From NCBI GenBank assembly GCA_963627995.1, contig CAVGCV010000002.1, forward strand, positions 196,171 to 260,170: a stretch of DNA of 64,000 nucleotides. Reading direction: 5' to 3'. A program made the position numbers and the translations under genes. Positions 9,265 to 17,449 of the stretch are shown here, piece by piece. Position 1 is the stretch's first letter. The number at the start of each line of letters is the position of its first letter. Below the pieces are notes generated by a model. The model was not told where the DNA came from and did no database searches. It worked only from the letters and a program-made list of their open reading frames with translations. The DNA comes from UBA3839 sp963627995. Its GTDB lineage: Bacteria > Bacteroidota > Bacteroidia > Bacteroidales > Bacteroidaceae.

Positions 9265-9435
9265 AGCCACGCACCCCATTCCGCAACAGTCCTCTCCCGC
9301 CCCGCCTCTCTTGGAGACAACTTTCTTGGCTTGCCAAGCAGTGCAGGCGCAACCCTGCGTTGCCGGTGTCCTCACCCCAGGCTGCGGGAGCGGGAGGATT
9401 GCCAGCCGCTGCTTTGAAGACAGCCGAAGACAGCC

Positions 9436-9560
9436 GACGGCAACTCCCGACGGCCAAGGACAACGTTGCCGCCACGGGCGGCGGAGCGTCCGCGCGTTTC
9501 TCCCGGGGGGGAGGGCGCGGAGCAAGCCGAAGTTGTCCTTGGCCGTCGGGAATTGCCGTC
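9436..9560. repeat. Long imperfect inverted repeat (29-bp arms)
   Basis: The arm at 9436-9464 (GACGGCAACTCCCGACGGCC, continuing AAGGACAAC) is repeated in inverted orientation at 9532-9560 with one mismatch, separated by 67 bp of GC-rich sequence. It lies between two minus-strand genes, downstream of the GH43-like gene. It could act as a large terminator hairpin or be an inserted palindromic element. The rest of 8994-9588 holds the leader and promoters of the exported-protein gene and no other gene that I can support. Confidence 0.6.
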
Positions 9561-9588
9561 AGTCAAGTCCTGCGGGAGGGGCGGCGGC

Positions 9589-10626
9589 TCACCTGCCCTT
9601 GTTGAGCTTGAGCAGGCGCTTGTACTCCGCCTTCGTAAGGCGCATGAACGAGCCGTGCTGCGGACCGGTGACGCCCTCGATGTCGACGGGGTCGGAGAAG
9701 TTGCGCAGGTAGCGGTCGGCCTTGCAGATGCGGTAGTGGTGCGGGCGCGAGGAGTACTCGATGTAGGCCACGCGCCACGTGTCGTCGCCGATGAGCTGGA
9801 AGGCCGACGAGCCCTCGCACTTCTTGTTGCCCTCGAAGTTCACGTAGTCGTCCTCCACCGGCTCGCTCCACGGGCCGGTGAGCGAGGGAGCCGTGGCGGT
9901 GAAGATGCCGGGCTTGCCGCCCTCCTTCTTGATGAGCATGTGGTAGAGGCCGTCGCTCGGCAGGTAGTTGATGTCGGCGTCGATGGTGGCGTAGCCCCAG
10001 TCGAAGAGCAGGCGCGGCTTGGTGAGGCGGGTGAACGTTTCGTCGGCGTAGCTGTAGTACATGCGGTCGTACTTCTCCTCCGCCCGGTTCCAGAGCGAGT
10101 AGTAGATGAAGTAGCCGCCGCGCTTGCCGTCGCTCCACGTGTAGGCGGGGTCCCAGAACACCTGCGGCGCCCACACGCGGTTGACGGCCGACCAGTCCTT
10201 GTAGACGTCGGGGCTCTCGGGGTCGCAGAACACGGACGGCCCCTGCCGGAAGTCGAACGTCACCGACTCCCAGTTGACGAGGTCCTTGCTCCGCAGCAGG
10301 TCGATGCCGTAGTTGTCCCACACGTTCGACTTGGCCACGCACATGTCGGTGGTCACCATCAGGTAGCCCTTGCCGTCGTGGGTGCGGCAGATGTAGGCGT
10401 CGCGCGTGCCGCCCTCGATGCGCGCGTGCTCCGCGGGGTCGAACACGGGCTGCCCGCCGAGGATGTCCTCGTAGTGGTAGCCGTCGCGGCTCACGGCGAA
10501 CGCCGTCCATTCGCCCTGCCCGCTCATGTGGCAGTAGAGGTAGCCGTAGGTGCCCTTCTGCAGGTTCTGCGCGAGCGCCGTCGCCGCCACGAGCAGGGCG
10601 GCGGCCGAAATCAGTAGTCTTCTCAT
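9589..10626 (-). CDS. Exported GH43-like glycosidase
   Basis: A 345-residue protein with a clean signal peptide (cleavage after ATALAQ, about residue 20). The rest reads as a five-bladed beta-propeller of the GH43/GH32 superfamily: GYLYCHMSGQGEWTAFAVSR, an aspartate/arginine pair in GTRDAYICRTHDGKGYLMVT, VWAPQVFWDP with the typical WAPQ-like motif near residue 155, and IDADINYLPSDG. Such enzymes usually release arabinose or xylose from plant glycans in the periplasm or at the surface. Exact specificity cannot be assigned. It is the last of three minus-strand genes, separated from the flotillin-like gene by a strong hairpin, so it probably has its own transcript. Confidence 0.78.
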   Translation of the reverse strand: MRRLLISAAALLVAATALAQNLQKGTYGYLYCHMSGQGEWTAFAVSRDGYHYEDILGGQPVFDPAEHARIEGGTRDAYICRTHDGKGYLMVTTDMCVAKSNVWDNYGIDLLRSKDLVNWESVTFDFRQGPSVFCDPESPDVYKDWSAVNRVWAPQVFWDPAYTWSDGKRGGYFIYYSLWNRAEEKYDRMYYSYADETFTRLTKPRLLFDWGYATIDADINYLPSDGLYHMLIKKEGGKPGIFTATAPSLTGPWSEPVEDDYVNFEGNKKCEGSSAFQLIGDDTWRVAYIEYSSRPHHYRICKADRYLRNFSDPVDIEGVTGPQHGSFMRLTKAEYKRLLKLNKGR

Positions 10627-10715
10627 GTCGTTAGTTAGTTATTGGTTGGTTAATGGTTGGGATGAGTGGTTTCCTCTTGTGGCTGCCGGGGAGCACGGCG
10701 CGCAGGGACGCACGG

Positions 10716-10750
10716 GGGGCGCGCCGCCCGCGACGGGTGCGGCGCGCCCC
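10716..10750 (-). terminator. GC-rich hairpin after flotillin-like gene
   Basis: A perfect 12-bp stem (10716-10727 with 10739-10750) lies inside a larger pairing region, 28 bp after the flotillin-like stop codon on the minus strand. No long T run follows, so termination strength is uncertain. Confidence 0.5.
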
Positions 10751-10777
10751 TGCGTTGTCCCGCTTGCGGCGCGCGGA

Positions 10778-12166
10778 CTATTCCTCGCCGCCGTCTTCCT
10801 CCACGGCCTCGACCTCCTCGGCCTTGTCCTCCTTCTGCTTCGCCAGGAACTCGGGCAGGTTGAGCCCGGCCATGTCGAAGAGCTCGTTGAGCGGGGGCAC
10901 GGACTTCATCAGTCCGCTCACGAAGTTGGCCGTCGAGCCCTTGCCGCCGGCGCCGCTGCCGCTGTCCCACACGGTGACGTGGTCGATGTTGATGCCCTTC
11001 ACGGCCTCCACCTGCGTGCGGACGAGCTCGGGCAGCTTCTCCAGCAGGAGTAGCATGTATGCCTTGCTGGCGTCGCCGCCGGCCGCCTGCACCATCTTGT
11101 CGTAGCCGGCCGCCTGCTTGGTCAGCACCTCGTAGAGGCCCTTTGCCTCGGCCTCCATCTTGGCGAAGATGGCGTCGGCGTCGCCCTTCGCGCCCACGCG
11201 CACCTTCTCGGCCTCGGCCTCGGCCTCGATGATGCGGCGGCGCTTCTCGATTTCCTGCGGCACGAGGATGTTGGCGTTCTGCGTGGAGCGCTCGCGCTCG
11301 GCGCGCGTCTCCTCGGCCTCGCGCTCGGCGGCGTAGGCCTCCTGCGCGGCCCGGGCCTGCTGCACGCGCTCGGCCGCCGTAGCCTTGCGCTGCGCCTCGG
11401 CCTCCTTCTCGCGGCGGTCGGCGTCGCTGACGGCAATCTCCACCTTGGCCTCGTTCTCGCCCTTCACGGCCTCGGCGTTGGCCTCGGCGGTGCGGATGCG
11501 CGTTTCGCGGACGGCCTCGGCCTTGCCGATTTCGCCCACCTTGTCCTGCTCGGCCACGCGCACCTTGGCCTCGTTGATGGCCTTGGCGGCCGCCTCGCGG
11601 CCCAGCGCCTCGATGTAGCCGCTCTCGTCCTTGATGTCGGTCACGTTCACGTTGATGAGGCGCAGGCCGATTTTCTTGAGCTCGACCTCGACGTTGGCGG
11701 AGATGCTCTCGAGGAACTTGTCGCGGTCGTTGTTCAGCTCCTCGATGCTCATGGTGGCGATGACGAGGCGGAGCTGCCCGAAGAGGATGTCGCGGGCCAG
11801 CTCCTGGATTTGCGAGGGGGTGAGCCCGAGCAGGCGCTCGGCGGCGGCGTTCATCGACTCGGGGTCGGTGGAGATGCCGACGGTGAAGCGGCTGGGCACG
11901 TCCACGCGGATGTTCTGCCGGCTCAGCGCGTTGGTGAGGTTGGCGTCGATGCTGATGGGCGTGAGCGAGAGGTAGGCGTAGTCCTCGATGATGGGCCACA
12001 CGAACGCGCCGCCGCCGTGCACGCACTTGGCCGACGACTTGTTGCTCTTGCTGCCGTAGATGACGAGAATCTTGTCGGACGGGCAGCGGCGGTAGCGGTT
12101 GATGATGGAGACGAACAGGAATATCGCCACGATGGCGGCGGCGATGATGAGATAGATGGATTCCAT
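10778..12166 (-). CDS. Flotillin-like SPFH/band 7 membrane protein
   Basis: A 462-residue protein starting at the ATG at 12166. The long open frame upstream belongs to a leader and another gene's shadow. An N-terminal membrane anchor (YLIIAAAIVAIFLFVSIINR, about residues 4-23) is followed by an SPFH domain (about 35-190). Next comes a very long charged coiled coil rich in Glu, Ala and Arg (about 190-340), with the repeated EAEAEAEK pattern of flotillins. A C-terminal flotillin-like segment ends in an acidic tail. Flotillins oligomerise at the inner membrane and organise membrane microdomains. The upstream gene encodes the NfeD-type partner, supporting this assignment. Confidence 0.9.
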   Translation of the reverse strand: MESIYLIIAAAIVAIFLFVSIINRYRRCPSDKILVIYGSKSNKSSAKCVHGGGAFVWPIIEDYAYLSLTPISIDANLTNALSRQNIRVDVPSRFTVGISTDPESMNAAAERLLGLTPSQIQELARDILFGQLRLVIATMSIEELNNDRDKFLESISANVEVELKKIGLRLINVNVTDIKDESGYIEALGREAAAKAINEAKVRVAEQDKVGEIGKAEAVRETRIRTAEANAEAVKGENEAKVEIAVSDADRREKEAEAQRKATAAERVQQARAAQEAYAAEREAEETRAERERSTQNANILVPQEIEKRRRIIEAEAEAEKVRVGAKGDADAIFAKMEAEAKGLYEVLTKQAAGYDKMVQAAGGDASKAYMLLLLEKLPELVRTQVEAVKGINIDHVTVWDSGSGAGGKGSTANFVSGLMKSVPPLNELFDMAGLNLPEFLAKQKEDKAEEVEAVEEDGGEE

Positions 12167-12222
12167 GCTGTGGTGTATTTTTGGGGATAAAAGGTTGCCG
12201 TTGGGGGGGCGGGCGGCGGGGG

Positions 12223-12825
12223 TCAGATGCGCACGACGCGCAGCGTCTCGCCGTCGATGACTTCGGTGATGCGCACCTTCTGCCCGGACGGGATGGCCTC
12301 GCCGTCGGTGAGGGCGTCGATTTCGTGGTACGCGCCGTTCACCGACACCTGCACCTTTCCCTTGCCGGCGTTGGCGGCGGGGATGCGAAGGTAGACGTTG
12401 GCCACCTTGCCCTGGCAGTTGCGGATGTCGAACGCGCCGTTGGCCTCGAACGCCTTGGTCTTCTTCTTGATATAGAAGAACATCAGCACGAAGAGGAAGC
12501 CCACGGCGGCGGCCGCCAGCAGGAGCAGCACGTCGCTGCCGATGAGCGAGCGGAGGCTGACGCCCGCCCAGCCGAAGCCGACGAAGAAATTGACCAGGCT
12601 GCGGACGGAGAACAGCGAGATGCCGCCGCCCAGGTCCATGGTGTCGCCCGCGCCGACGTCGGCGACGTCGAAATCGACGTCGGCGTCCACGCCCGCCGAG
12701 TCCATGCCCACGATGGTGAGCACCATCTGCACGAGGAAGACGGCGGAGGAGACGATGGCGCAGCCCCAGAACACCTGCTGCATCGGCTCGAGGGCCATGT
12801 ACCATGTGGTGAAGGATTCCATCAT
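12223..12825 (-). CDS. NfeD-like membrane protein with OB-fold C-terminus
   Basis: A 200-residue protein starting at the first ATG of the MM pair (12825). It has three hydrophobic segments: about residues 16-38 (VFWGCAIVSSAVFLVQMVL), 65-85 and 92-112 (LLLLAAAAVGFLFVLMFFYI). These are followed by a soluble C-terminal domain of about 85 residues with the NfeD-type OB-fold pattern (GKVANVYLRIPAANAGKGKV ... VRITEVIDGETLRV). NfeD proteins pair with SPFH proteins, and this gene lies 56 bp upstream of a flotillin-like gene on the same strand. The acidic loop between helices 1 and 2 (GVDADVDFDVADVGAGD) is unusual. Confidence 0.85.
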   Translation of the reverse strand: MMESFTTWYMALEPMQQVFWGCAIVSSAVFLVQMVLTIVGMDSAGVDADVDFDVADVGAGDTMDLGGGISLFSVRSLVNFFVGFGWAGVSLRSLIGSDVLLLLAAAAVGFLFVLMFFYIKKKTKAFEANGAFDIRNCQGKVANVYLRIPAANAGKGKVQVSVNGAYHEIDALTDGEAIPSGQKVRITEVIDGETLRVVRI

Positions 12826-13000
12826 AGGGCTTTTCCGTTTGTTTGCAGTGTAAAGATATGGTTTTCTGACTGTACGCGCGTGCTGTTTCGCATAATTTAA
12901 CACTTTTCCGCGCGCGCTTTCCTCGCGCGCGTGCGAACATTGTCTTATTGCCGCCCGCCGGCAGGTGGCGGGCGGGACGGGCGGCGGGGGCGGGACGGAC

Positions 13001-13032
13001 AAAAAGCCCGGCACGCACGCGCCGGGCTTTTA
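13001..13032 (-). terminator. Rho-independent terminator
   Basis: The stem AAAAGCCCGGC/GCCGGGCTTTT encloses an 8-nt loop and is followed by T on the minus strand. It can also function on the plus strand. It would end the candidate small RNA transcript. Confidence 0.75.
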
Positions 13033-13262
13033 GGGCTTCCGTCTTCCCCCTGCGGGGGAGTACGGAATGAAGAAAGGGAGACGCCTCTCCCGAAGGTGGT
13101 GCCGTGCTCCGCGTCTCGCGACTTCCGGCACGGCGGTTCATGAATAAAACCTAATCTTTTTTACTACTGATTCCTAACTAACATTTAACTAACTGCTTGA
13201 AGTATCCCTTGTGTGGCGCAGCGCGCCGGGCGGACGGCCCGTCGGCTTGCCTTTCGTTTTCG
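13001..13262 (-). ncRNA. Candidate structured small RNA with terminator
   Basis: Read on the minus strand, this stretch follows a TACCTTTG promoter element. After an AT-rich segment (GTTAGTTAAATGTTAGTTAG) it folds into four hairpins in a row: 13101-13134 (GCCGTGC/GCACGGC with an inner CGCG/CGCG), 13076-13091, 13037-13067 (TTCCGT/ACGGAA with CCCC/GGGG) and a terminator at 13001-13031. The only open frame (ATG at 13141) runs through the terminator without a stop, so coding is unlikely. I do not recognise a known RNA family; no RNase P, SRP, 6S or tmRNA signature was found. It may instead be the leader of the downstream NfeD gene, but the terminator argues for a separate transcript. Confidence 0.4.
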
Positions 13263-13268
13263 ACAGTG

Positions 13269-13276
13269 CAAAGGTA
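13269..13276 (-). promoter_or_regulatory. -7 element (TACCTTTG) for the candidate small RNA
   Basis: An exact TAnnTTTG match on the minus strand, with no protein gene starting within 400 bp downstream. No TTTG at the -33 distance was seen. Confidence 0.5.
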
Positions 13277-13412
13277 CGGCCTTTTGCGCGGCGGCGTTTT
13301 CGCCCGTGTATCGCAGAGTGCGGATTTTGTAACAAACGGTTTTTTCCACACGGAAGGGCATGGTGAAAGCGCTGGAAAAGAGGGCCGTAAGGCTGTCCGG
13401 GAGCGCGCGCCG

Positions 13413-13524
13413 AAAACCTCCGCGGAGAAAATCCCCGCGCTCCGCGGAGAAAATGTATTTCGTCCGCGGACGAAATACATTTTCTCCGCGGAGGTTTCCG
13501 GGGCTCCTCCGCAGTGTTTTTTCC
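13413..13524. repeat. Interspersed palindromic repeat, copy A
   Basis: This is one of three copies (others at 39483-39594 and 45796-45906) of an element of about 112 bp that begins AAAACCTCCGC-GAGAAAA and ends CCGC-GTGTTTTTTCC. Its core, 13440-13493, is a perfect 54-bp palindrome centred on CGTCCG|CGGACG with CTCCGCGGAG at both ends. It lies in the intergenic space before the sugar symporter. Apart from this repeat, the small-RNA candidate and the promoter, 12826-13709 shows nothing else. Confidence 0.85.
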
Positions 13525-13659
13525 GGCCGGGGGCGCAGGAGGACCGCAAGGGGCTGCGGGGCCGCCGCCGAAGCCCCGCCGCAAAGGGTTTCGGGAGCAA
13601 ATGTTTCAATTTCGAAACGATTGATTACACGGGTGAAAACGGAGCGTTCCGTTTTGCGC

Positions 13660-13667
13660 TTACTTTG
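13660..13667 (+). promoter_or_regulatory. Probable -7 element (TTACTTTG) of the xylan cluster
   Basis: TTACTTTGCA is one base off TAnnTTTG and lies 43 bp before the symporter start. No clear -33 element was seen. Confidence 0.45.
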
Positions 13668-13709
13668 CAGCCGTCATCTTTGGCGAAAACCGAAATTAGC
13701 AACATCGCA

Positions 13710-15143
13710 ATGGAAAACAACGCGGCCTCGAAGGAGGCGAGGGGCTTCTACAAGCTGAGCTGGCTGCAGCGTATTGGCTTCGGGTCGGGCGATTTGGCGC
13801 AGAACCTGGTGTACCAGACCATCTGCATGTACCTGCTGTTCTTCTACACCGACATCTACGGGCTGGACGCCGGCGACGCGGCGCTGATGTTCCTCATCGT
13901 GCGCCTCATCGACGTGCTGTGGGACCCGCTCGTGGGCACGTTCGTGGACAAGCACAACCCGCGGCTGGGCAAGTACCGCGCCTACCTCGTGCTGGCCGGC
14001 GTGCCGCTCACGGGGCTGGCCGTCCTGTGCTTCTGGAACGGGTTCGGCGGGAGCGGCTACACGGTGCGCCTGGCCTATGCCTACGTCACCTACGTGGGGC
14101 TGAGCATGCTCTACACGCTCATCAACGTGCCCTACGGCGCGCTCAACTCCTCGCTCACGCGCGACACCGACGAAATCACCATCCTCACCTCCACGCGCAT
14201 GTTCATGGCCAACGTGGGCGGGCTGGCCGTCTCGGCCGGCATCCCCATCCTCGTGGCGGTGATGGCGGGCATCGCCGAGCTGCCCACGGAGATGGCGCTC
14301 TTCATGGGGCTCGGCTCGCTGCCCTCGTTCATCTTCATGCCGCTCGTGCCGGCCATCAAGCGGCGCGTGGGCAAGAAGAACATGTTCTACATCTTCCTGT
14401 CGGTGGCCATCGTGGGCATGGCGATGCTCTACGCCATCAGCAAGGCGGGCAACATGCGGGAGAACATGGCGTGGATTTACGTCGCCCAGTTCGTCAAGTC
14501 GTCGGGCGTCATCGTCGCCACCGGCTACATGTGGGCGCTGATTCCCGAGGTCATCTCCTTCGGCGAACACACCACGGGCAAGCGCATCTCGGGCATCGTG
14601 AACGCCCTGACGGGCATCTTCTTCAAGGCGGGCATGGCGCTCGGGGGCGTCGTCCCCGGCTTCGTGCTGGCCTACACGGGCTACCGCGCCGCCGAGGAGG
14701 AGGCCAGCACGCTGCCCAAGGACGCCGACGCGTGGCTCCTGACGATGCTCATCTACGCGGCGGTGGGGCTGGCGCTGTTCGTGTTCTGCTTCTCGCAGTG
14801 CAAGGAGCGCGTGGTGATGGACGCGAGGGAGACGGGCAACGTGCGCGTGTCGGACCTCTGGCGCGAGTTCGGCCGCAACAAGCCGCTGCGCGTCATCGCC
14901 TTCTTCTTCGTCACGGCCTTCGCCATGATGTCGGTGGGCAACGCCGCCGGGGCGTACTACATGAACGACCTCGAGTCGCAGTCGCCGCTCGCGCAGGAGG
15001 GCATCCTCTGGCTCGTGTGCGTGATTCCCGCCATGCTGCTCGCGCTCGCCATGCTCATCATCTCGCGCTACGACCTCAGCGACGAGGACATCGACCGCAT
15101 CAACCTCGAGATTGAGGAGAGGGGCAGGACGACAAACACATGA
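13710..15143 (+). CDS. GPH-family sugar:cation symporter (MelB/XynP-like)
   Basis: A 477-residue inner-membrane transporter; the ATG at 13710 is used because the frame upstream runs through the repeat element. It opens with KLSWLQRIGFGSGDLAQNLVYQ and then LLFFYTDIYGL, the typical start of the glycoside-pentoside-hexuronide family, followed by about twelve hydrophobic helices. DVLWDPLVGTFVDKHNPRLGKYR is the conserved first cytoplasmic loop with the family's Asp and Arg/Lys residues. It would import oligosaccharides with H+ or Na+. A GH10 xylanase and a cytoplasmic GH43 follow immediately, so xylobiose or other xylo-oligosaccharides are the likely cargo. Confidence 0.88.
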   Translation: MENNAASKEARGFYKLSWLQRIGFGSGDLAQNLVYQTICMYLLFFYTDIYGLDAGDAALMFLIVRLIDVLWDPLVGTFVDKHNPRLGKYRAYLVLAGVPLTGLAVLCFWNGFGGSGYTVRLAYAYVTYVGLSMLYTLINVPYGALNSSLTRDTDEITILTSTRMFMANVGGLAVSAGIPILVAVMAGIAELPTEMALFMGLGSLPSFIFMPLVPAIKRRVGKKNMFYIFLSVAIVGMAMLYAISKAGNMRENMAWIYVAQFVKSSGVIVATGYMWALIPEVISFGEHTTGKRISGIVNALTGIFFKAGMALGGVVPGFVLAYTGYRAAEEEASTLPKDADAWLLTMLIYAAVGLALFVFCFSQCKERVVMDARETGNVRVSDLWREFGRNKPLRVIAFFFVTAFAMMSVGNAAGAYYMNDLESQSPLAQEGILWLVCVIPAMLLALAMLIISRYDLSDEDIDRINLEIEERGRTTNT

Positions 15144-15171
15144 CCATACAAACAAAAAACACACTGACAAC

Positions 15172-16284
15172 ATGAGACTGAGATTCATGGCGGCGGGACT
15201 GCTTGCCCTGCTGGGCGCGGCCGCCGCCCCGGCACAGGAGCCGACGCTGAAGGAGGCGTTCAGGGGAAGGTTCTCCATCGGCGCGGCGGTGAACGCCAGC
15301 CAGGTGACAACGAGCGACACGCGGCTGCAGCAGCTCATCCGCGACGAGTTCGACTGCCTCGTGGCGGAGAACGGCATGAAGGCGGAGGTGGTGCAGCCCG
15401 AGGAGGGCAAGTGGAACTTCGCCGACGCCGACCGGCTGGTGGAGCTGTGCGAGCGGAACGGGCAGGACTGCTACGGGCACTGCCTCGTGTGGCACTCGCA
15501 GGCGCCGCGCTGGTTCTTCACCGACAAGCGGGGGAAGCCCGTGAGCCGCAAGGTGCTCGTCAAGCGCATGAAGAAACACATCGCCAAGGTGGTGGGCCGC
15601 TACAAGGGGCGCATCAAGGCGTGGGACGTGGTGAACGAGGCCATCATGGACGACGGCTCGTTCCGCCGGTCGCCGTTCTACCAGATCATCGGCGAGGACT
15701 ACTTTGAGATTGCCTTCAAGGCCGCCCACGAGGCCGACCCCGACGCCATGCTCTTCTACAACGACTTCTCGATGGACCGCCCGGGCAAGCGCGCCGCCGT
15801 CGTGCGGCTGGTAAAGGACCTGCGCGCGAAGGGCTGCCGCGTGGACGGCGCGGGCATGCAGTCGCACCTGTCGTTCGACACGCCGCTCGACGAGTACGAG
15901 AAGACCGTCCAGGCGCTGGCCGACGCCGGCTGCAAGGTGATGGCCACCGAGCTGGAGCTGAGCGTGCTGCCCTGGCCGGGCGGCAACAACGGGGCCGCCG
16001 TCGAAGAGCGCTTCGACTACCAGGAGAGCCTCAACCCCTACAAGGACGGGCTTCCCGCCGACGTGGAGCGGCGGCAGGCCGACTTCTACAGCCGCCTGTT
16101 CGACATCTACCTGCGCCACAGCGACGCCATCGTCCGCGTGAACTTCTGGGGCGTGGACGACGGCTCCTCGTGGAAGAACGGATGGCCCGTGCCGGGACGC
16201 ACGGACTACCCGCTGTTCTTCGACCGCCAGCTGAAGGCGAAGCCCTTTGTGAAAGCCATCAAGGATAAAGTAAAGAACCTATGA
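15172..16284 (+). CDS. GH10 endo-1,4-beta-xylanase, exported
   Basis: A 370-residue glycoside hydrolase family 10 enzyme that cuts the xylan backbone. A signal peptide covers residues 1-21 (cleavage near APAQE). The catalytic domain fills the rest, of ordinary single-domain size. The acid/base glutamate is E156 in WDVVNEAI and the nucleophile is E260 in MATELELSV. HCLVWHSQAPRWFF (about 103-116) is the conserved substrate-binding block. No carbohydrate-binding module is present. It lies 28 bp after the symporter, and its TGA overlaps the ATG of the GH43 gene (ATGA). It therefore makes short xylo-oligosaccharides for import by its neighbour. Confidence 0.95.
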   Translation: MRLRFMAAGLLALLGAAAAPAQEPTLKEAFRGRFSIGAAVNASQVTTSDTRLQQLIRDEFDCLVAENGMKAEVVQPEEGKWNFADADRLVELCERNGQDCYGHCLVWHSQAPRWFFTDKRGKPVSRKVLVKRMKKHIAKVVGRYKGRIKAWDVVNEAIMDDGSFRRSPFYQIIGEDYFEIAFKAAHEADPDAMLFYNDFSMDRPGKRAAVVRLVKDLRAKGCRVDGAGMQSHLSFDTPLDEYEKTVQALADAGCKVMATELELSVLPWPGGNNGAAVEERFDYQESLNPYKDGLPADVERRQADFYSRLFDIYLRHSDAIVRVNFWGVDDGSSWKNGWPVPGRTDYPLFFDRQLKAKPFVKAIKDKVKNL

Positions 16285-17270
16285 GAACCATGAGAACAAC
16301 GAAACGCTACCTCGTGCCGGGCGACTACATGGCCGACCCCTCCGTCCACGTGTTCGACGGAAAACTCTACATCTACCCATCGCACGACTGGGAGTCGGGC
16401 GTGCCCGAGGACGACTGGGGCAGCCACTTCAACATGAAGGACTACCACGTGTTCTCCATCGACGGCGACCCCATGGAGGCCGAGGTCACCGACCACGGCG
16501 TGGTGCTCGACGTGAAGGACGTGCCCTGGGCCGCGCGGCAGCTGTGGGACTGCGACTGCCAGGAGAAGGACGGGAAGTACTACCTCTACTTCCCGGCCAA
16601 GGACAAGACCGACATCTTCCGCGTGGGCGTGGCCGTGGGCGACAGCCCGGCGGGCCCGTTCGTGCCGCAGCCCGACCCCATCCGGGGCAGCTATTCCATC
16701 GACCAGTGCGTGTTCAAGGACGACGACGGCGCCTGCTACATGTACTTCGGCGGGCTGATGGGCGGGCAGCTGCAGCGCTACAGGGACAACCGCGCGCTGG
16801 AACGCGCCGAGTTCCCGGCCGACGACGAGCCGGCGATACCGGCGCGCGTGGCGCGCCTCGCCGACGACATGCTCCAGTTTGCCGAGCCGCCGCGCCCGGT
16901 TGTCATCCTCGACGAGAACGGCCGGCCGCTCGCGGCCGGCGACCACGACCGGCGCTTCTTCGAGGCATCGTGGATGCACAAGTACCGGGGGAAGTACTAC
17001 TTCTCCTATTCCACGGGCGACACGCACAACCTCTGCTACGCCACGGGCGACAGCCCCTACGGGCCGTTCACCTACCGGGGCGTGGTGCTGACCCCCGTCG
17101 TGGGGTGGACCACCCACCACTGCATCGTGGCGTATGGCGGCAAGTGGTACCTCTTCCACCACGACTCCGTCCCCTCGGGCGGGCGCACCTGGCTGCGCAG
17201 CCTGAAGGTGTGCGAGCTCACCTACGACGCGGAGGGGCGCATCAACACCATCGAGGGACTGGACGAGTAG
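16281..17270 (+). CDS. GH43 beta-xylosidase / alpha-arabinofuranosidase, cytoplasmic
   Basis: A 329-residue GH43 enzyme without a signal peptide. The start at 16281 overlaps the xylanase stop as ATGA; a second ATG at 16290 is possible. The five-bladed propeller begins with the general-base motif GDYMADPSVHVFDGKLYIYPSHDWES (in part residues 13-31). Later motifs are QLWDCDCQEKDGKYYLYFPA, SIDQCVFKDDDGACYMYFGG (the pKa-modulating aspartate) and FEASWMHKYRGKYYFSYS (the catalytic acid glutamate). This form resembles Bacteroides enzymes that split xylobiose or release arabinose inside the cell. It completes a compact xylan-oligosaccharide cluster with no SusC/SusD pair in view. Confidence 0.92.
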   Translation: MRTMRTTKRYLVPGDYMADPSVHVFDGKLYIYPSHDWESGVPEDDWGSHFNMKDYHVFSIDGDPMEAEVTDHGVVLDVKDVPWAARQLWDCDCQEKDGKYYLYFPAKDKTDIFRVGVAVGDSPAGPFVPQPDPIRGSYSIDQCVFKDDDGACYMYFGGLMGGQLQRYRDNRALERAEFPADDEPAIPARVARLADDMLQFAEPPRPVVILDENGRPLAAGDHDRRFFEASWMHKYRGKYYFSYSTGDTHNLCYATGDSPYGPFTYRGVVLTPVVGWTTHHCIVAYGGKWYLFHHDSVPSGGRTWLRSLKVCELTYDAEGRINTIEGLDE

Positions 17271-17288
17271 CGTCCGGCGACAGTTCGT

Positions 17289-17340
17289 CCGCCCCCGTCC
17301 TGTCCGCACGGCGCGCGCCGTGCGGACAGGACGGGGGCGG
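17289..17340. terminator. Perfect 52-bp palindromic hairpin
   Basis: Arms of 24 bp (17289-17312 and 17317-17340) pair perfectly around a GCGC centre, starting 18 bp after the GH43 stop. No T run follows on either strand. It probably ends or protects the xylan transcript; the stem is unusually long and perfect. Confidence 0.6.
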
Positions 17341-17416
17341 TGCTTTCGCGGGGGAAGCATGCGGGAAAAAGAGGCCGCGGGGTGGCGATACCGTTGAGAA
17401 GTTTCCTTTTTCTTAT

Positions 17417-17424
17417 TAACTTTG
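17417..17424 (+). promoter_or_regulatory. -7 element (TAACTTTG) of the methyltransferase gene
   Basis: An exact TAnnTTTG match 26 bp before the start at 17450. The gene thus has its own promoter. Confidence 0.6.
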
Positions 17425-17449
17425 CAACGGAAAAGGACGTGGAACTACA

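Noticed and set aside
245..9320. Many long antisense frames in the GC-rich part of the window
   Set aside because: In GC-rich coding DNA antisense frames stay open by chance. Their translations are Arg/His/Ala-rich and lack motifs.
10778..13141. Single 787-codon minus-strand frame upstream of the flotillin-like gene
   Set aside because: It runs through the NfeD gene in another frame and through a terminator. The signal-anchor start at 12166 is far better.
13001..13141. Small protein starting at the minus-strand ATG 13141
   Set aside because: The frame has no stop before the terminator and is made of hairpin-forming sequence.
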